DNA of 64,000 bases from Nocardia sp. SYP-A9097 (GTDB lineage: Bacteria > Actinomycetota > Actinomycetes > Mycobacteriales > Mycobacteriaceae), in the NCBI RefSeq assembly GCF_009649815.1, contig NZ_WJIC01000005.1, positions 124,001 to 188,000 on the forward strand. Reading direction: 5' to 3'. This document shows positions 19,771 to 28,044 of the stretch, in pieces (position 1 is the first letter of the stretch; each line of letters begins with the position of its first letter). Position numbers and translations under genes: made by a program. The notes beneath the pieces were generated by a model that had not been told where the DNA came from, did no database searches, and was given only the letters and a program-made list of their open reading frames with translations.

Positions 19771-20804
19771 AGGCTCACCAGCTTTCGGCGGCGTACCAAC
19801 AGAATGAAGAACGGCGCGCCGAGCGCGGCGAGAGTGATTCCGGCCTGGATTTCGCCCGGCCGGGCGACCAGTCTGCCCGCGGTGTCGGCGATCAGCAGGG
19901 TGATCGCGCCGAGCAATCCCGAATAGGGCAGCAGCCAGCGGTAATCCGGGCCGGTAATGGAGCGGGCGAGATGCGGAACGATCAGCCCGAGGAAGGCGAG
20001 CGGGCCGACGGCGGCGGTGGCGGCACCCGCGAGCAGCACTACCGCGGCCAGTCCCAATGCCCGGCTGCGTGCGATGTTCACGCCCAGCCCGCGGGCCACA
20101 TCGTCGCCGAGTCCGAGCAGGTTGAGGCCGGGTGCGGCGGCCAGCGCCGAGGCCGTGCCTACAGCGAGGAACGGCAGTACCTGCCAGAAGACCGCCGCGT
20201 CATGCCCGGCGATATCGCCGACCACCCAATAGCGCACCGTATTCAGTGCGTTCTGATCCAGCAGCACAACGATATTGGTCATGGCCTGGAGAAACGCGGT
20301 GACGGCCGCGCCCGCGAGCACCAGGCTCAGCGGACTGGCCTTACCGCCGCCGATCGAGGACACGCCGAATACCACGATGCCCGCGATCAGCGCGCCCGCG
20401 AACGCGAACCAGATGTATTGCGTCGTCGCGGTGAGCGCGAACAGGTGGATGCTCAATGCCGCCAGGAACGCGGCCCCGGCATTGATTCCGAGGAGTCCCG
20501 CGTCAGCGAGGGGATTTCGGGTATAGCCCTGGATGAGCGCGCCGGCCATTCCGAGTGCCAGACCCGTGACGAGCGCGAGTCCGGTTCGGGGCAGGCGTAA
20601 TTCGCGCACGACCTGTGCGGCGGATCCGTCGGCGGGGCAGGAGAGCGGAAACCCGGCCGGACAGGTCACCGCGTCGAATACCGCGGGGAGCGGTATCGCT
20701 CGTGAGCCGAGCGCGATGCTCGCGAGCGTGGCGCACCCCAGCAGAACGGTGAGAAGGAGGAGTCCGGACAGACGTCGCCGTCTGCTGGTGACTACGGCGG
20801 GCAC
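19767..20804 (-). CDS. FecCD family iron-siderophore permease
   Basis: A 345-residue permease with ten predicted helices. Family marks: LRLPRTGLALVTGLALGMAGAL, NPLADAGLLGINAGA, GPLAFLGLIVPHLARSITG. First gene of the three-gene importer operon; an IdeR-like box lies 41 bases before its start, so iron sufficiency should repress it. Confidence 0.93.
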   Translation of the reverse strand: MPAVVTSRRRRLSGLLLLTVLLGCATLASIALGSRAIPLPAVFDAVTCPAGFPLSCPADGSAAQVVRELRLPRTGLALVTGLALGMAGALIQGYTRNPLADAGLLGINAGAAFLAALSIHLFALTATTQYIWFAFAGALIAGIVVFGVSSIGGGKASPLSLVLAGAAVTAFLQAMTNIVVLLDQNALNTVRYWVVGDIAGHDAAVFWQVLPFLAVGTASALAAAPGLNLLGLGDDVARGLGVNIARSRALGLAAVVLLAGAATAAVGPLAFLGLIVPHLARSITGPDYRWLLPYSGLLGAITLLIADTAGRLVARPGEIQAGITLAALGAPFFILLVRRRKLVSL

Positions 20805-20844
20805 GGTGACGAACTACTCCTGTTGTATCGATTGCTCTCACTAG

Positions 20845-20863
20845 CTTGGTAAGCCTAACCTAT
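20845..20863. promoter_or_regulatory. IdeR/DtxR-like iron box
   Basis: The 19-mer CTTGGTAAGCCTAACCTAT matches 15 of 19 positions of the DtxR/IdeR consensus TTAGGTTAGSCTAACCTAA. It lies between the siderophore importer operon and the divergent gene at 20920, so one site can control both. Confidence 0.8.
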
Positions 20864-20919
20864 CTTTCGTTCTCGTTGCGTTCACAGTGGCCGGAATACC
20901 GATGATTGAGGAGGTTCGA

Positions 20920-21627
20920 ATGCTCGAACCCGTAACCGTGTGCCCGCCTCGCGATTCCAGGATCGCCTTCGACAGCGCCGGCGCCCGGCTGCGTGCCCTG
21001 CAGCCCGACCACCCGCGCGTGTATGCCGTCGCCGCCATGCACGAACAGGGCAGACGGCGCTGGTGGCCGCTGGCCGACGGCATTCGCGGGGGCCGTATCG
21101 AGCTGATGTACCGCCGCCACGCCGCCGAGATGAGCAACCCCGAAATCGCCGCCGAAGTCGTGGCCACCGCTCTCATCCACGCGGTCATCGGCCGCGTGAT
21201 GGCCATACTCGTCGCCGAGGGCCGCGCCTGGGATCCCGGCCTGGAGAATCTGTGGCTGCACAACGACAATGACGGCGGCATCGACTGGGCGGGCTTGGCG
21301 GACACCACAATTCGCGTCGTGGACGGCGATCGCCTGACCGGTGAACCCGGTGTGGTCGCGCTGCCTTGTGAACCCGCGCTGTATGTCTGGCTCGCCCACC
21401 GCTGCGAATCGTCGTTGCTGCTGGTGCAGGAAGCCATGCTGCGCTGCGCCGGACTGGGTGTGCGCCGCTTCTGGTCTCTCGTTGCCGAGTCCATAGTCGG
21501 TGCGGCGACCTATGTTCCGGCGCCGGCGGGCACCTCCTCGGCGGTCGGCGCACATCGCGGGCAGGCCATGCTGGCCGCGCTCGCGGACCGTGGTCTCCCG
21601 GTGCGACGGGGCTGCGTCGTCCGGTAG
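20920..21627 (+). CDS. Iron-regulated protein, possibly siderophore-iron handling
   Basis: A 235-residue soluble protein. It has blocks VYAVAAMHEQGRRRWWPLADG, LIHAVIGRVMAILVAEGRAWD and LWLHNDNDGGIDWAG that recall the FhuF/IucA-type iron-reductase family, but the C-terminal four-cysteine [2Fe-2S] site of FhuF is absent; it has scattered cysteines (CEPA, RCES, LRCAG). The ATG at 20920 is chosen because GAGGAGG stands 5 bases before it. Position divergent from an iron importer behind an IdeR box supports a role in iron metabolism; the reaction is unknown. Confidence 0.55.
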   Translation: MLEPVTVCPPRDSRIAFDSAGARLRALQPDHPRVYAVAAMHEQGRRRWWPLADGIRGGRIELMYRRHAAEMSNPEIAAEVVATALIHAVIGRVMAILVAEGRAWDPGLENLWLHNDNDGGIDWAGLADTTIRVVDGDRLTGEPGVVALPCEPALYVWLAHRCESSLLLVQEAMLRCAGLGVRRFWSLVAESIVGAATYVPAPAGTSSAVGAHRGQAMLAALADRGLPVRRGCVVR

Positions 21628-21646
21628 GGCCCGACCGCATCGATGC

Positions 21647-22504
21647 CTAGCTCTTCCGGAATGCCTCGAGGTTCTCGAGCAGGTAGGACTCCATCGTCCG
21701 TGGAGGTCTGCCGAGAATGCCGGCGACCGTGTCATTCGGGTGTTCCGGTCGGGTGATGGCCAGCCGCTGAATTTCCGTGACGTGATCGGCCAGCCAGTCC
21801 GGCATGCCGGATCGGGTGATGAGGTATTCGCGGAACTCCGCGGGCGGTAGATCGATATAGCGGATCGGTGTTTCCAGCATCGCGCTCAGCAGGGTCGCAA
21901 GCTGTGGGTAGCTGTAGGTCCGTGAGCCGGTGAGAGTGTATGTGCCTCCGGCGATTTCACTTCGGGTGCAGGCCGCGGCGGCGACGTCGGCGATATCGCG
22001 GCAGTCGATGTAGTTGCACGCGGCCGTACCCATGGTTCCCACGATGACGCCCCCGGCCACCCCGGGACCGAGCAGCGGCAGCTTCTGCATGAATGCGTAG
22101 GGGCGCAACAGCGTATGCGTGATGCCGTTGGCGCGCAGTACCTGTTCGATCGAGTGGTGCCAGCGCGCGATGGCAACCGGTGAGTCCGGCGCCGCGGTGG
22201 GGGCCGAGAGTTTGACCACGTGCTCGATACCGCACTCCACCGCGGTTTCGATTGCGCGGGTTTCGAGTTCGACCTGGGCCGGGCCGTTGGTCATGGTGAG
22301 GAAGAGTTGGGTGGCGCCCTGGAACGCGGCGCGCAGCGATGCAGGATCCGTCGCATCGGCGTACCGGATCTCGGTGTTCGCCGGTGCGGTGGCGCGCAGC
22401 CGATCCGGGTTCCGGCTCACCGCCCTGCATGGCATTCCGAGGTCGATCAGGCGGGTCAGGAGTGCGCTGCCGGTCGCGCCGGTGGCTCCCATGACGACGA
22501 TCAT
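21647..22504 (-). CDS. NmrA-like NAD(P)-binding protein
   Basis: A 285-residue atypical SDR: MGATGATGSALLTRL at the N-terminus (GxxGxxG), then IRYADATDPASLRAAFQGA and HSIEQVLRANGITHTLLRPYAFMQ. No YxxxK catalytic pair is evident, as in NmrA/QOR2-type redox sensors or quinone reductases. It overlaps the membrane-protein gene before it by four bases and likely shares MarR control. Confidence 0.85.
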   Translation of the reverse strand: MIVVMGATGATGSALLTRLIDLGMPCRAVSRNPDRLRATAPANTEIRYADATDPASLRAAFQGATQLFLTMTNGPAQVELETRAIETAVECGIEHVVKLSAPTAAPDSPVAIARWHHSIEQVLRANGITHTLLRPYAFMQKLPLLGPGVAGGVIVGTMGTAACNYIDCRDIADVAAAACTRSEIAGGTYTLTGSRTYSYPQLATLLSAMLETPIRYIDLPPAEFREYLITRSGMPDWLADHVTEIQRLAITRPEHPNDTVAGILGRPPRTMESYLLENLEAFRKS

Positions 22505-22917
22505 TTCGAGGCCTTTCGTTGGATCGTGCACCACCGCCAAGTGATGACGGCGCCCGCCAGTGCGGCCGCGATCGGGAAGTCGATGCGGATGCGCTCGGGT
22601 AACTCTGTTGTGGCAGTGAGGATTTGCGCGGTCAGTGCGGCGAGTGCGGCCGCGCCGATGCCGGACCCGGCCGCGAGTACGGCGGATCGAATCGGACTCG
22701 GCGATCGAGGCCGGATTCCCTTGTGCCGTAGCCATATTCCGAGCAGCAGGGCGACGAACGCGGAGGTGCCCGCGATCGAGGTCGGCGCGGCCCGCAGTAG
22801 ATCCGGCTGTCCGGTGACCAGACCGCTCGCGCCGGCGCAGACCGCCGGAGCCAGATAGGCGAACAGGACCTCGCGCCATACCACGAAGCGGTACGGCGCG
22901 ACCGTCGTCGCGTCCAT
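22501..22917 (-). CDS. Small four-helix membrane protein
   Basis: A 138-residue protein with four hydrophobic segments (about residues 18-35, 45-62, 80-103, 112-127). No named family recognised. Located between a MarR regulator and an NmrA-like protein, with a palindromic site directly before its start. Confidence 0.65.
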   Translation of the reverse strand: MDATTVAPYRFVVWREVLFAYLAPAVCAGASGLVTGQPDLLRAAPTSIAGTSAFVALLLGIWLRHKGIRPRSPSPIRSAVLAAGSGIGAAALAALTAQILTATTELPERIRIDFPIAAALAGAVITWRWCTIQRKASK

Positions 22918-22920
22918 GTG

Positions 22921-22935
22921 ATTAGGTTCCTAACT
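22921..22935. promoter_or_regulatory. Palindromic operator, likely for the MarR regulator
   Basis: TTAGGTTCCTAA is a perfect 12-base palindrome four bases upstream of the membrane-protein start; its right part CCTAACTA recurs in front of the marR-type gene at 23504-23511. A shared site of this kind is what an autoregulated MarR repressor would use. Confidence 0.55.
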
Positions 22936-22972
22936 ATACGGGCGTAGTGAATTCCGGCGGGTGATCGGCCGG

Positions 22973-23488
22973 TCAGTCCGTCAGTAGTGCGTCCATGCCC
23001 TTGTCGACGCGTTCGAGTAGTTCGAGGAAGGTGGTACGTTCCGCGCGAGTCAGCGTGCCGACCATCGACTGCAGTCGGCTGAAGTGCCCGGGTGCCATAT
23101 CGCGAAGCTGCTGTGCGCCGCGCGCGGTGAGTACCACGACTACGGCGCGACCATCCTCGGCGGACGCGCGCCGACATACCAGCCCCTGCTGTTCCAGGCC
23201 GTCGATCAGGCCGGTTACCGTTGCGCGCGTTACCCCTAGCCCGCTTGCCAGTTGTGACGGCGACTTCTCGCCGCCCGCGTCCTCGAGGTCTGCCAGCAAT
23301 CGATAACGTCCGGTGGACAGCCCGAAGCGCGCGAAGTGCGTCTCGGTCGCCTGGCCCAGTTTCGCTCCGGCGGCCAGCAGTCGGACCGCGACGAGCACCG
23401 CCTGGGGGTCGATCTCCGATTCCAGGCCGTAGCGGCGAAGCTGTGATCGCGCCTGTGCCAGGGTTGGGGCTTGTTGCTCCGTCGTCAC
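22973..23488 (-). CDS. MarR family transcriptional regulator
   Basis: A 171-residue regulator with the MarR winged helix: FARFGLSTGRYRLLADLEDAG, SPSQLASGLGVTRATVTGLID, LVCRRASAEDGRAVVVVLT (wing with the DGR signature). Start GTG at 23488 as no other start fits. It is oriented with the membrane-protein/NmrA operon and probably controls it. Confidence 0.9.
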   Translation of the reverse strand: MTTEQQAPTLAQARSQLRRYGLESEIDPQAVLVAVRLLAAGAKLGQATETHFARFGLSTGRYRLLADLEDAGGEKSPSQLASGLGVTRATVTGLIDGLEQQGLVCRRASAEDGRAVVVVLTARGAQQLRDMAPGHFSRLQSMVGTLTRAERTTFLELLERVDKGMDALLTD

Positions 23489-23493
23489 GAAAC

Positions 23494-23511
23494 TAGTATG
23501 GCACCTAACTA
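23494..23511. promoter_or_regulatory. Second MarR-type operator half-palindrome
   Basis: TAGTATGGCACCTAACTA lies directly upstream of the marR-type start and carries the same CCTAACTA arm as the palindrome at 22921. It extends over the stop codon of the neighbouring MFS gene. Confidence 0.45.
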
Positions 23512-25185
23512 CTTGGTCGTCAACCTGGTCGGCCGAGAGCTGCCGATACTTTCGAGTTGCCTGTGCCGGGTTTCCGGGCCGAACGCGATGAGAGCCACTA
23601 TGGCCAGTGTCAGGGGAATGACTCCGAGGGCGGCGGTGGCTCGTACCGAGGGCGCGGCGATCGCCATGACGACGGTGGCGAGGATGAACACGCCGCCGGC
23701 TTTTGTCGCGCCGGCGGAGAGTCCGCTGCCGCGGGCGCGGATGACGGTGGGGTAGACCTCGGCGGTGTAGGCGGCCAGGACCGAGTTCAGAATGCTGATG
23801 CCCCACACCGGAATTACGAGCAGGACGTACAGCAGGGCGCGATTGTCGACGACGTGGTCGCCGAGTATCGCGAACGCGGCGAGAGCGGCGCTCATGACGG
23901 CACTGACCAGGATCACGGTCTTCTTGCTGCTCCAGAATCCGTACAGCAAGGCGACCGGGACGCTGAACGGGAACCCGAGGATGGCGGCATTGCGCAGCAG
24001 CGTGCTGGCGTTGGTCTCGGAAAAGCCGAGTCGTTGCAGATTCGAGGGCATCCATTGCTGGAAGCCGTACTGGGTGGTGCCGATGCTCACCGCCAGCAGC
24101 ACGACCGCCGCGGACAGGCCCAGGAATGCACGGGTGAACAGTCGGGTCGATCCACCGTGCGGATCCTGTTCGACCGCGGGCTCCGATTCGGTCTCCACGA
24201 TGTGTGCGCCGTAGCGGCGCATGACCGCATGGGCTTCGTGAATTCGGCCCTGCTGGAGCAGGAATCGTGGCGATTCGGGGATCCAGCGGTTGAGCAGCAG
24301 CAGGATCAGGCCGGTGGGTAATCCGATGAGCCACAGCAGTCGCCAGCCGAAGTGTTCGGGCGAGGCCCAGGTCGCGGAGAGCCAGCTGACGATGATGTAG
24401 GCGCCGGCGATATCGCTGCCGATGAGCACCATCATCCAGCCGCGGTGTCGGCGCGGCACGGTCTCGGACAGCAGGGTGAAGGTGATCGGCAGCATGCCGC
24501 CGACACCGAGCCCCATGACGAAACAGGTGACCAGGTTCATCCAGAACTCGGGCATGGTGCCGCAGCAGGAGGTGGCGATGAAGATGACCGCGCTGAGCAG
24601 GATGGAGGCGCGCCGACCGATCCGATCGCCCAGCCATCCCCACAGGAATGAGCCGATCATGGTGCCGCCGATGCCCGCGAGCGGGTAGAGACCGACCGGC
24701 CAGGCGTCCGCGTGCGGATGCAACGGTCCGCGCAGGCCGTATTCGTTTGCGGCGCCGGGTGTCAGGAAGGCGAAGGCGACCGGTTTCATCACATCGATGG
24801 TGATCGCGACGGCGATGACGGCGAGCAACGCGATGTGAGCCGACGTGATCGGTGCGTCGTCGAGCGGTGTAATGCTGATCCGCTGTGATGTGCCGGTGAG
24901 TTTTCGGCGTGGGAACAGGCTGTAGAACGTGCAGGCGATGCCGAGCAGGATCAGGGCCATGCCGATCGTCATCTCGTGGGTGAGTGGCATTCCGGCGAGT
25001 TGGTAGTGCATGTCCCGGGCCGAGTAGAACATCGGAAGTTGAAGCAGTACACCGATGGTGGTGATGCCGACCCCGATCCGGAACGCCGCCGGATGCTCGT
25101 AGGAGGCACCGTTGCCACGCGTGCGGCGCCCCGGCTCCGGGCCGGCCGGTTCGGTGATTTCCTGTTGTGCCGCAGTCGCTTTCAT
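23509..25185 (-). CDS. MFS transporter (sugar porter/SV2-like)
   Basis: A 558-residue major facilitator with two additional N-terminal hydrophobic segments (residues ~35-55 and ~70-90) before the usual twelve helices. Family marks: GWLGDRIGRRASILLSA, PESPRFLLQQGR, and AAYTAEVYPTVIRARGSGL in the late part. It resembles the metabolite:H+ symporter/sugar porter branch rather than drug exporters. Substrate unknown. It sits at the left edge of the biosynthetic cluster and is divergent from the first ureohydrolase gene. Confidence 0.88.
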   Translation of the reverse strand: MKATAAQQEITEPAGPEPGRRTRGNGASYEHPAAFRIGVGITTIGVLLQLPMFYSARDMHYQLAGMPLTHEMTIGMALILLGIACTFYSLFPRRKLTGTSQRISITPLDDAPITSAHIALLAVIAVAITIDVMKPVAFAFLTPGAANEYGLRGPLHPHADAWPVGLYPLAGIGGTMIGSFLWGWLGDRIGRRASILLSAVIFIATSCCGTMPEFWMNLVTCFVMGLGVGGMLPITFTLLSETVPRRHRGWMMVLIGSDIAGAYIIVSWLSATWASPEHFGWRLLWLIGLPTGLILLLLNRWIPESPRFLLQQGRIHEAHAVMRRYGAHIVETESEPAVEQDPHGGSTRLFTRAFLGLSAAVVLLAVSIGTTQYGFQQWMPSNLQRLGFSETNASTLLRNAAILGFPFSVPVALLYGFWSSKKTVILVSAVMSAALAAFAILGDHVVDNRALLYVLLVIPVWGISILNSVLAAYTAEVYPTVIRARGSGLSAGATKAGGVFILATVVMAIAAPSVRATAALGVIPLTLAIVALIAFGPETRHRQLESIGSSRPTRLTTK

Positions 25186-25330
25186 ATGACGTCCGATCGA
25201 GCTGGGGGAGACAGGGGGGCGAGTGCGTGTCCGTTGCGGTTATCTCACCGGCCTTTTCGAACAACCAATTCTCGATAGGGATCGAATTTAGCACGGCCGA
25301 GAAGCCTTGCAATGCAACGCTATTCGAATC

Positions 25331-25348
25331 CACCCGACTGGGGGGATG
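25331..25348 (+). promoter_or_regulatory. Cluster-repeated element, copy 1
   Basis: CACCCGACTGGGGGGATG, differing in two central bases from the two identical copies at 29044 and 31432. It lies about 170 bases before the first ureohydrolase start, in the 319-base intergenic region 25186-25504 between it and the divergent MFS gene; no other element stands out there. Confidence 0.65.
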
Positions 25349-25504
25349 CGGAGTCCTCGGGGTTGTCGCAAACTTCGACATGGCAGTGGTCACGGTCATT
25401 CACGCGGCAGGCAGTTGGGGGTGCACCCTAAGTGGGAACCGGCGACGAGTTCGATGAATATGCCTGGCAATTACGGTTGTTCGCGAATATCGGGCATCTC
25501 GGCG

Positions 25505-26500
25505 ATGCCGTCGATGACTGAATTCACCGAAAGTCGGGCGGTGTCCCGATCGATCTCCGGCCCGCGCAGTTTCTTCCGGCTGCCCCATGTGCCGTTGGGT
25601 GAGATCACCGAATTCGGGGCCGTCGACGCCGTCCTGCTGGGGGTGCCGATCGACGGCGCCACCGGCTATCGCAGCGGCGCGCGCTTCGGACCAGAGGCGG
25701 TCCGCTCCGCGAGCACGCTGGCGCGGCTCGGCAGCCGCGAGCGCGCGCTGGTCATCGATGATGTGCTGAGGGTGGTCGACGGCGGCGATATCCAGGTGGT
25801 GCCGGGATATCACGAGCAGACCCTCGAACTGATCGAGCGCGGCGTCGACGCGGTCCACGCGCTCGGTGCCCTGCCGGTGCTCATCGGCGGTGATCACAGT
25901 CTGGCGATTGCCGAACTGCGGTCCGCCGCGCGGTATTACGGTCCACTCTCGCTCGTTCAGTTCGATGCGCATCGGGATGTGCTCGATGACTACTTCGGGG
26001 TCGAGCACTTGCACGGCACGGTGTACCGGCGCGCGGTCGAGGAGGGGCTGATCGATCCCACGTCGAGCATCCAGATCGGCATGCGGGGCAGTGTGCCGCG
26101 GGCGGACCTGGTCGCCGATGACCTCGGGTTCACCACGATCACCAGCGATGACGCGATCGCCCTCGGCTGCGACGAACTCGCACGCGTCATTACCGGCGAG
26201 GTCGGGAGCAATCCGGTCGCGATCACCTTCGATATCGACTTCGTGGACCCGGCGAACGCGCCCGGGACCGGGACGCCCGAGGTCGGTGGCCCGTCCTCGG
26301 CCTTCGCGCTGCGGCTGCTGCGCCGGCTCGAGCTCGCCAATGTCCGGACCATCTCGCTGGTCGAGATCTCGCCGCCGTACGACACCGCCGACATCACCGC
26401 GCACCTCGGTGTCGCGGTGATCTTCGAACTGCTGGCGATGGTCGCTGCCGAGCGGCGGGCCGCGCCTACCCGGCTGCCCATGGCGCCCGAATCCTGTTGA
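25505..26500 (+). CDS. Ureohydrolase (agmatinase/guanidinobutyrase family)
   Basis: A 331-residue arginase-fold enzyme with the full binuclear manganese site: His131 in GGDHS, Asp154, His156 and Asp158 in FDAHRD, Asp243 and Asp245 in FDIDFVDP, followed by APGTGTPEVGG, which marks the agmatinase/guanidinobutyrase branch. It hydrolyses a guanidino group to an amine plus urea. The start is uncertain: 25505, 25514 and 25454 are in frame. Next to a PKS cluster it could trim a guanidino-bearing precursor or product; amidinohydrolases do this in aminopolyol polyketide pathways (inference here). Confidence 0.87.
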   Translation: MPSMTEFTESRAVSRSISGPRSFFRLPHVPLGEITEFGAVDAVLLGVPIDGATGYRSGARFGPEAVRSASTLARLGSRERALVIDDVLRVVDGGDIQVVPGYHEQTLELIERGVDAVHALGALPVLIGGDHSLAIAELRSAARYYGPLSLVQFDAHRDVLDDYFGVEHLHGTVYRRAVEEGLIDPTSSIQIGMRGSVPRADLVADDLGFTTITSDDAIALGCDELARVITGEVGSNPVAITFDIDFVDPANAPGTGTPEVGGPSSAFALRLLRRLELANVRTISLVEISPPYDTADITAHLGVAVIFELLAMVAAERRAAPTRLPMAPESC

Positions 26501-26585
26501 CCCCCAGGGAATTACCGCGCTGACCGGCGGCGTCGCCCCGGCGACGGCGGGTCGGTGAACCGGGAAGCGCCGGTCATCGTATTCA

Positions 26586-26599
26586 GTGACAGAAGTCAC
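26586..26599. promoter_or_regulatory. Perfect palindrome GTGAC-N4-GTCAC
   Basis: GTGACAGAAGTCAC lies ~80 bases before the first LuxR gene. A second palindrome, CGGTTAAACCG (26614-26624), follows 14 bases later. Both are candidate regulator sites; the binding protein is unknown. Confidence 0.4.
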
Positions 26600-26678
26600 C
26601 CTGCTGTGGTGTCCGGTTAAACCGAACGTTGGTAGTTTTGGTCTTGGAACGAGACTGATTAACATTGGGGGTTGACCC

Positions 26679-27413
26679 GTGTCCATCGAGTCGGAGTTGT
26701 ACGGAGCCATCGGACGAACCACGATCGAGTCGCCCCGATCGGTATCGGATGCGTTCCCGGATTCACCTCACCCCATCGTATTACGGCCGAGCCGCCTTGT
26801 GGTGGTATCCGATTCCCCTTTCGCGCGAACGGAATTCGAGGAGGCGATCGCAACCGACGCGCAATTCGATCTGGCGGGCACGTGCAGCTGGCGCGAGGTG
26901 CTGCACTGCTGTGAGCGACTGCGGCCGGACGTGATCGTGCTGGACGGATCGGTGGAGCCCGCGGTCGGCTGGACGGGGACGGTGCGCCGGCTGCGCGAGC
27001 TGGACCAGCTGTCAAAGATCACTCTCCTGCTCGGCGAGACCGCGCGGGACGAGGATGTCGACGAACTGGACGCGGTGCTCTCCGCGGAGTTCGGTATCGC
27101 GGCGATCTTCGAGGCGTTGCGGGTGCTGGTGTCCGGTGCGGTGGTGTCCGTGGGCTCGCAGTGTGGCGGTCCGCGGGAAGCTGACATCGTCGCGTATTGC
27201 GCTGCGCGGGAACTTGTTTCGGCTTTGACCAGCCGGGAGCGGGAGATCCTGCTGCTGATCACCGACGGCCTGTCGAACAGGGAGGTCGGTTCCCGATTGC
27301 GCATCAGCCCGGACACCGTCAAGGAGCATGTGAGCCGAATTCTGGGCAAGCTCGAGGTGGCCAGCCGGCTGGAGGCGGCTGTGGTCGCGGTGCGCGCGGA
27401 GTTCGGATACTGA
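26679..27413 (+). CDS. LuxR/NarL-type regulator with an atypical receiver domain
   Basis: A 244-residue protein. Residues ~38-160 resemble a response-regulator receiver (LVVVSDSPFARTEFEEAI; the phospho-acceptor-like Asp in RPDVIVLDGS), but the acidic pair at the first strand is reduced and the conserved lysine is not evident, so phosphorylation is doubtful. The C-terminal GerE helix-turn-helix is intact (LTSREREILLLITDGLSN; TVKEHVSRILGKLEVASR). No histidine kinase is nearby. Paralogue of the gene at 29275; likely a cluster regulator. Confidence 0.85.
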   Translation: MSIESELYGAIGRTTIESPRSVSDAFPDSPHPIVLRPSRLVVVSDSPFARTEFEEAIATDAQFDLAGTCSWREVLHCCERLRPDVIVLDGSVEPAVGWTGTVRRLRELDQLSKITLLLGETARDEDVDELDAVLSAEFGIAAIFEALRVLVSGAVVSVGSQCGGPREADIVAYCAARELVSALTSREREILLLITDGLSNREVGSRLRISPDTVKEHVSRILGKLEVASRLEAAVVAVRAEFGY

Positions 27414-27471
27414 CGCCGCGCTGCGTTGGACACGCCCGGTGGGAGCGCGTAATGTCAAGCGCTACAACGAG

Positions 27472-27930
27472 TTACGACGCCCGCGCGGTCATGCCGGGGC
27501 CGGGGACGGGAGTGATATCCCGTTCGGTGAGCGGGGTGCCGCAGGCGTCGCAGATCAGCGTGGTGTGCGCCTGGCCGGTGCAATCGCGATGGTTGAAATA
27601 CATCGGCGGCCCGTCCGGCGCCATGTAGCGGTCGCCCCATTCGCGGAAGGCCATGAGTATCGGCAGGATTTCCAGGCCCTTCTGGGTCAGCCGGTACTCC
27701 TCGTAGGCGCCGTGTTCCTGCTTTTGTTTGGTCAGGATGTCATGCTCCATCAGCCGGTCGAGCCGATCCTGCAGGCGGCTGCGCGAGATTCCGAGTTCGG
27801 TCTGAAAAGCGTTGAAGCGGCGAACGCCGTTGAGGGCGGCCCGGAGGATCAACAGCGTCCAGCGGTCACCGAGTATCACCAGCGGTCGTGTGATGGAACA
27901 GGGAAAGCTCTCGAGCTCTTCGTATCGCAC
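27472..27930 (-). CDS. HxlR family transcriptional regulator
   Basis: A 152-residue winged-helix regulator: CSITRPLVILGDRWTLLILR at the N-terminus, GISRSRLQDRLDRLMEHDIL recognition region, YRLTQKGLEILPILMAFREWG. The C-terminal extension contains CDACG, a possible thiol or metal site with the DCTGQ cysteine. Such proteins sense electrophiles or redox signals. Start is a GTG at 27930. Three TCGTATCG repeats cover its start and promoter. Confidence 0.88.
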   Translation of the reverse strand: MRYEELESFPCSITRPLVILGDRWTLLILRAALNGVRRFNAFQTELGISRSRLQDRLDRLMEHDILTKQKQEHGAYEEYRLTQKGLEILPILMAFREWGDRYMAPDGPPMYFNHRDCTGQAHTTLICDACGTPLTERDITPVPGPGMTARAS

Positions 27931-27961
27931 GAGGCCATCGTATCGATCGGTTTCGTATCGA
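27920..27961. promoter_or_regulatory. Direct repeats TCGTATCG, probable HxlR operator
   Basis: TCGTATCG occurs at 27920, 27938 and 27953, with TCGTATCGA in the last two. The set spans the start codon of the HxlR gene and the region shared with the divergent ureohydrolase-like gene. HxlR proteins usually autoregulate from repeated sites, so this is a plausible operator. Confidence 0.5.
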
Positions 27962-28044
27962 GATCGGAGCTGTTAGTGTCTGGTCCGAATTTGAGACCGA
28001 TCAGTGGGTACCACTTCGGCCTCGAGTGCTGAGGGGTGTCAAAC

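Noticed and set aside
22973..25399. One 808-codon frame joining a MarR domain to a long upstream part
   Set aside because: The upstream part is antisense-type sequence across the MFS gene in another frame; only the last 171 residues are a MarR protein, starting at GTG 23488.
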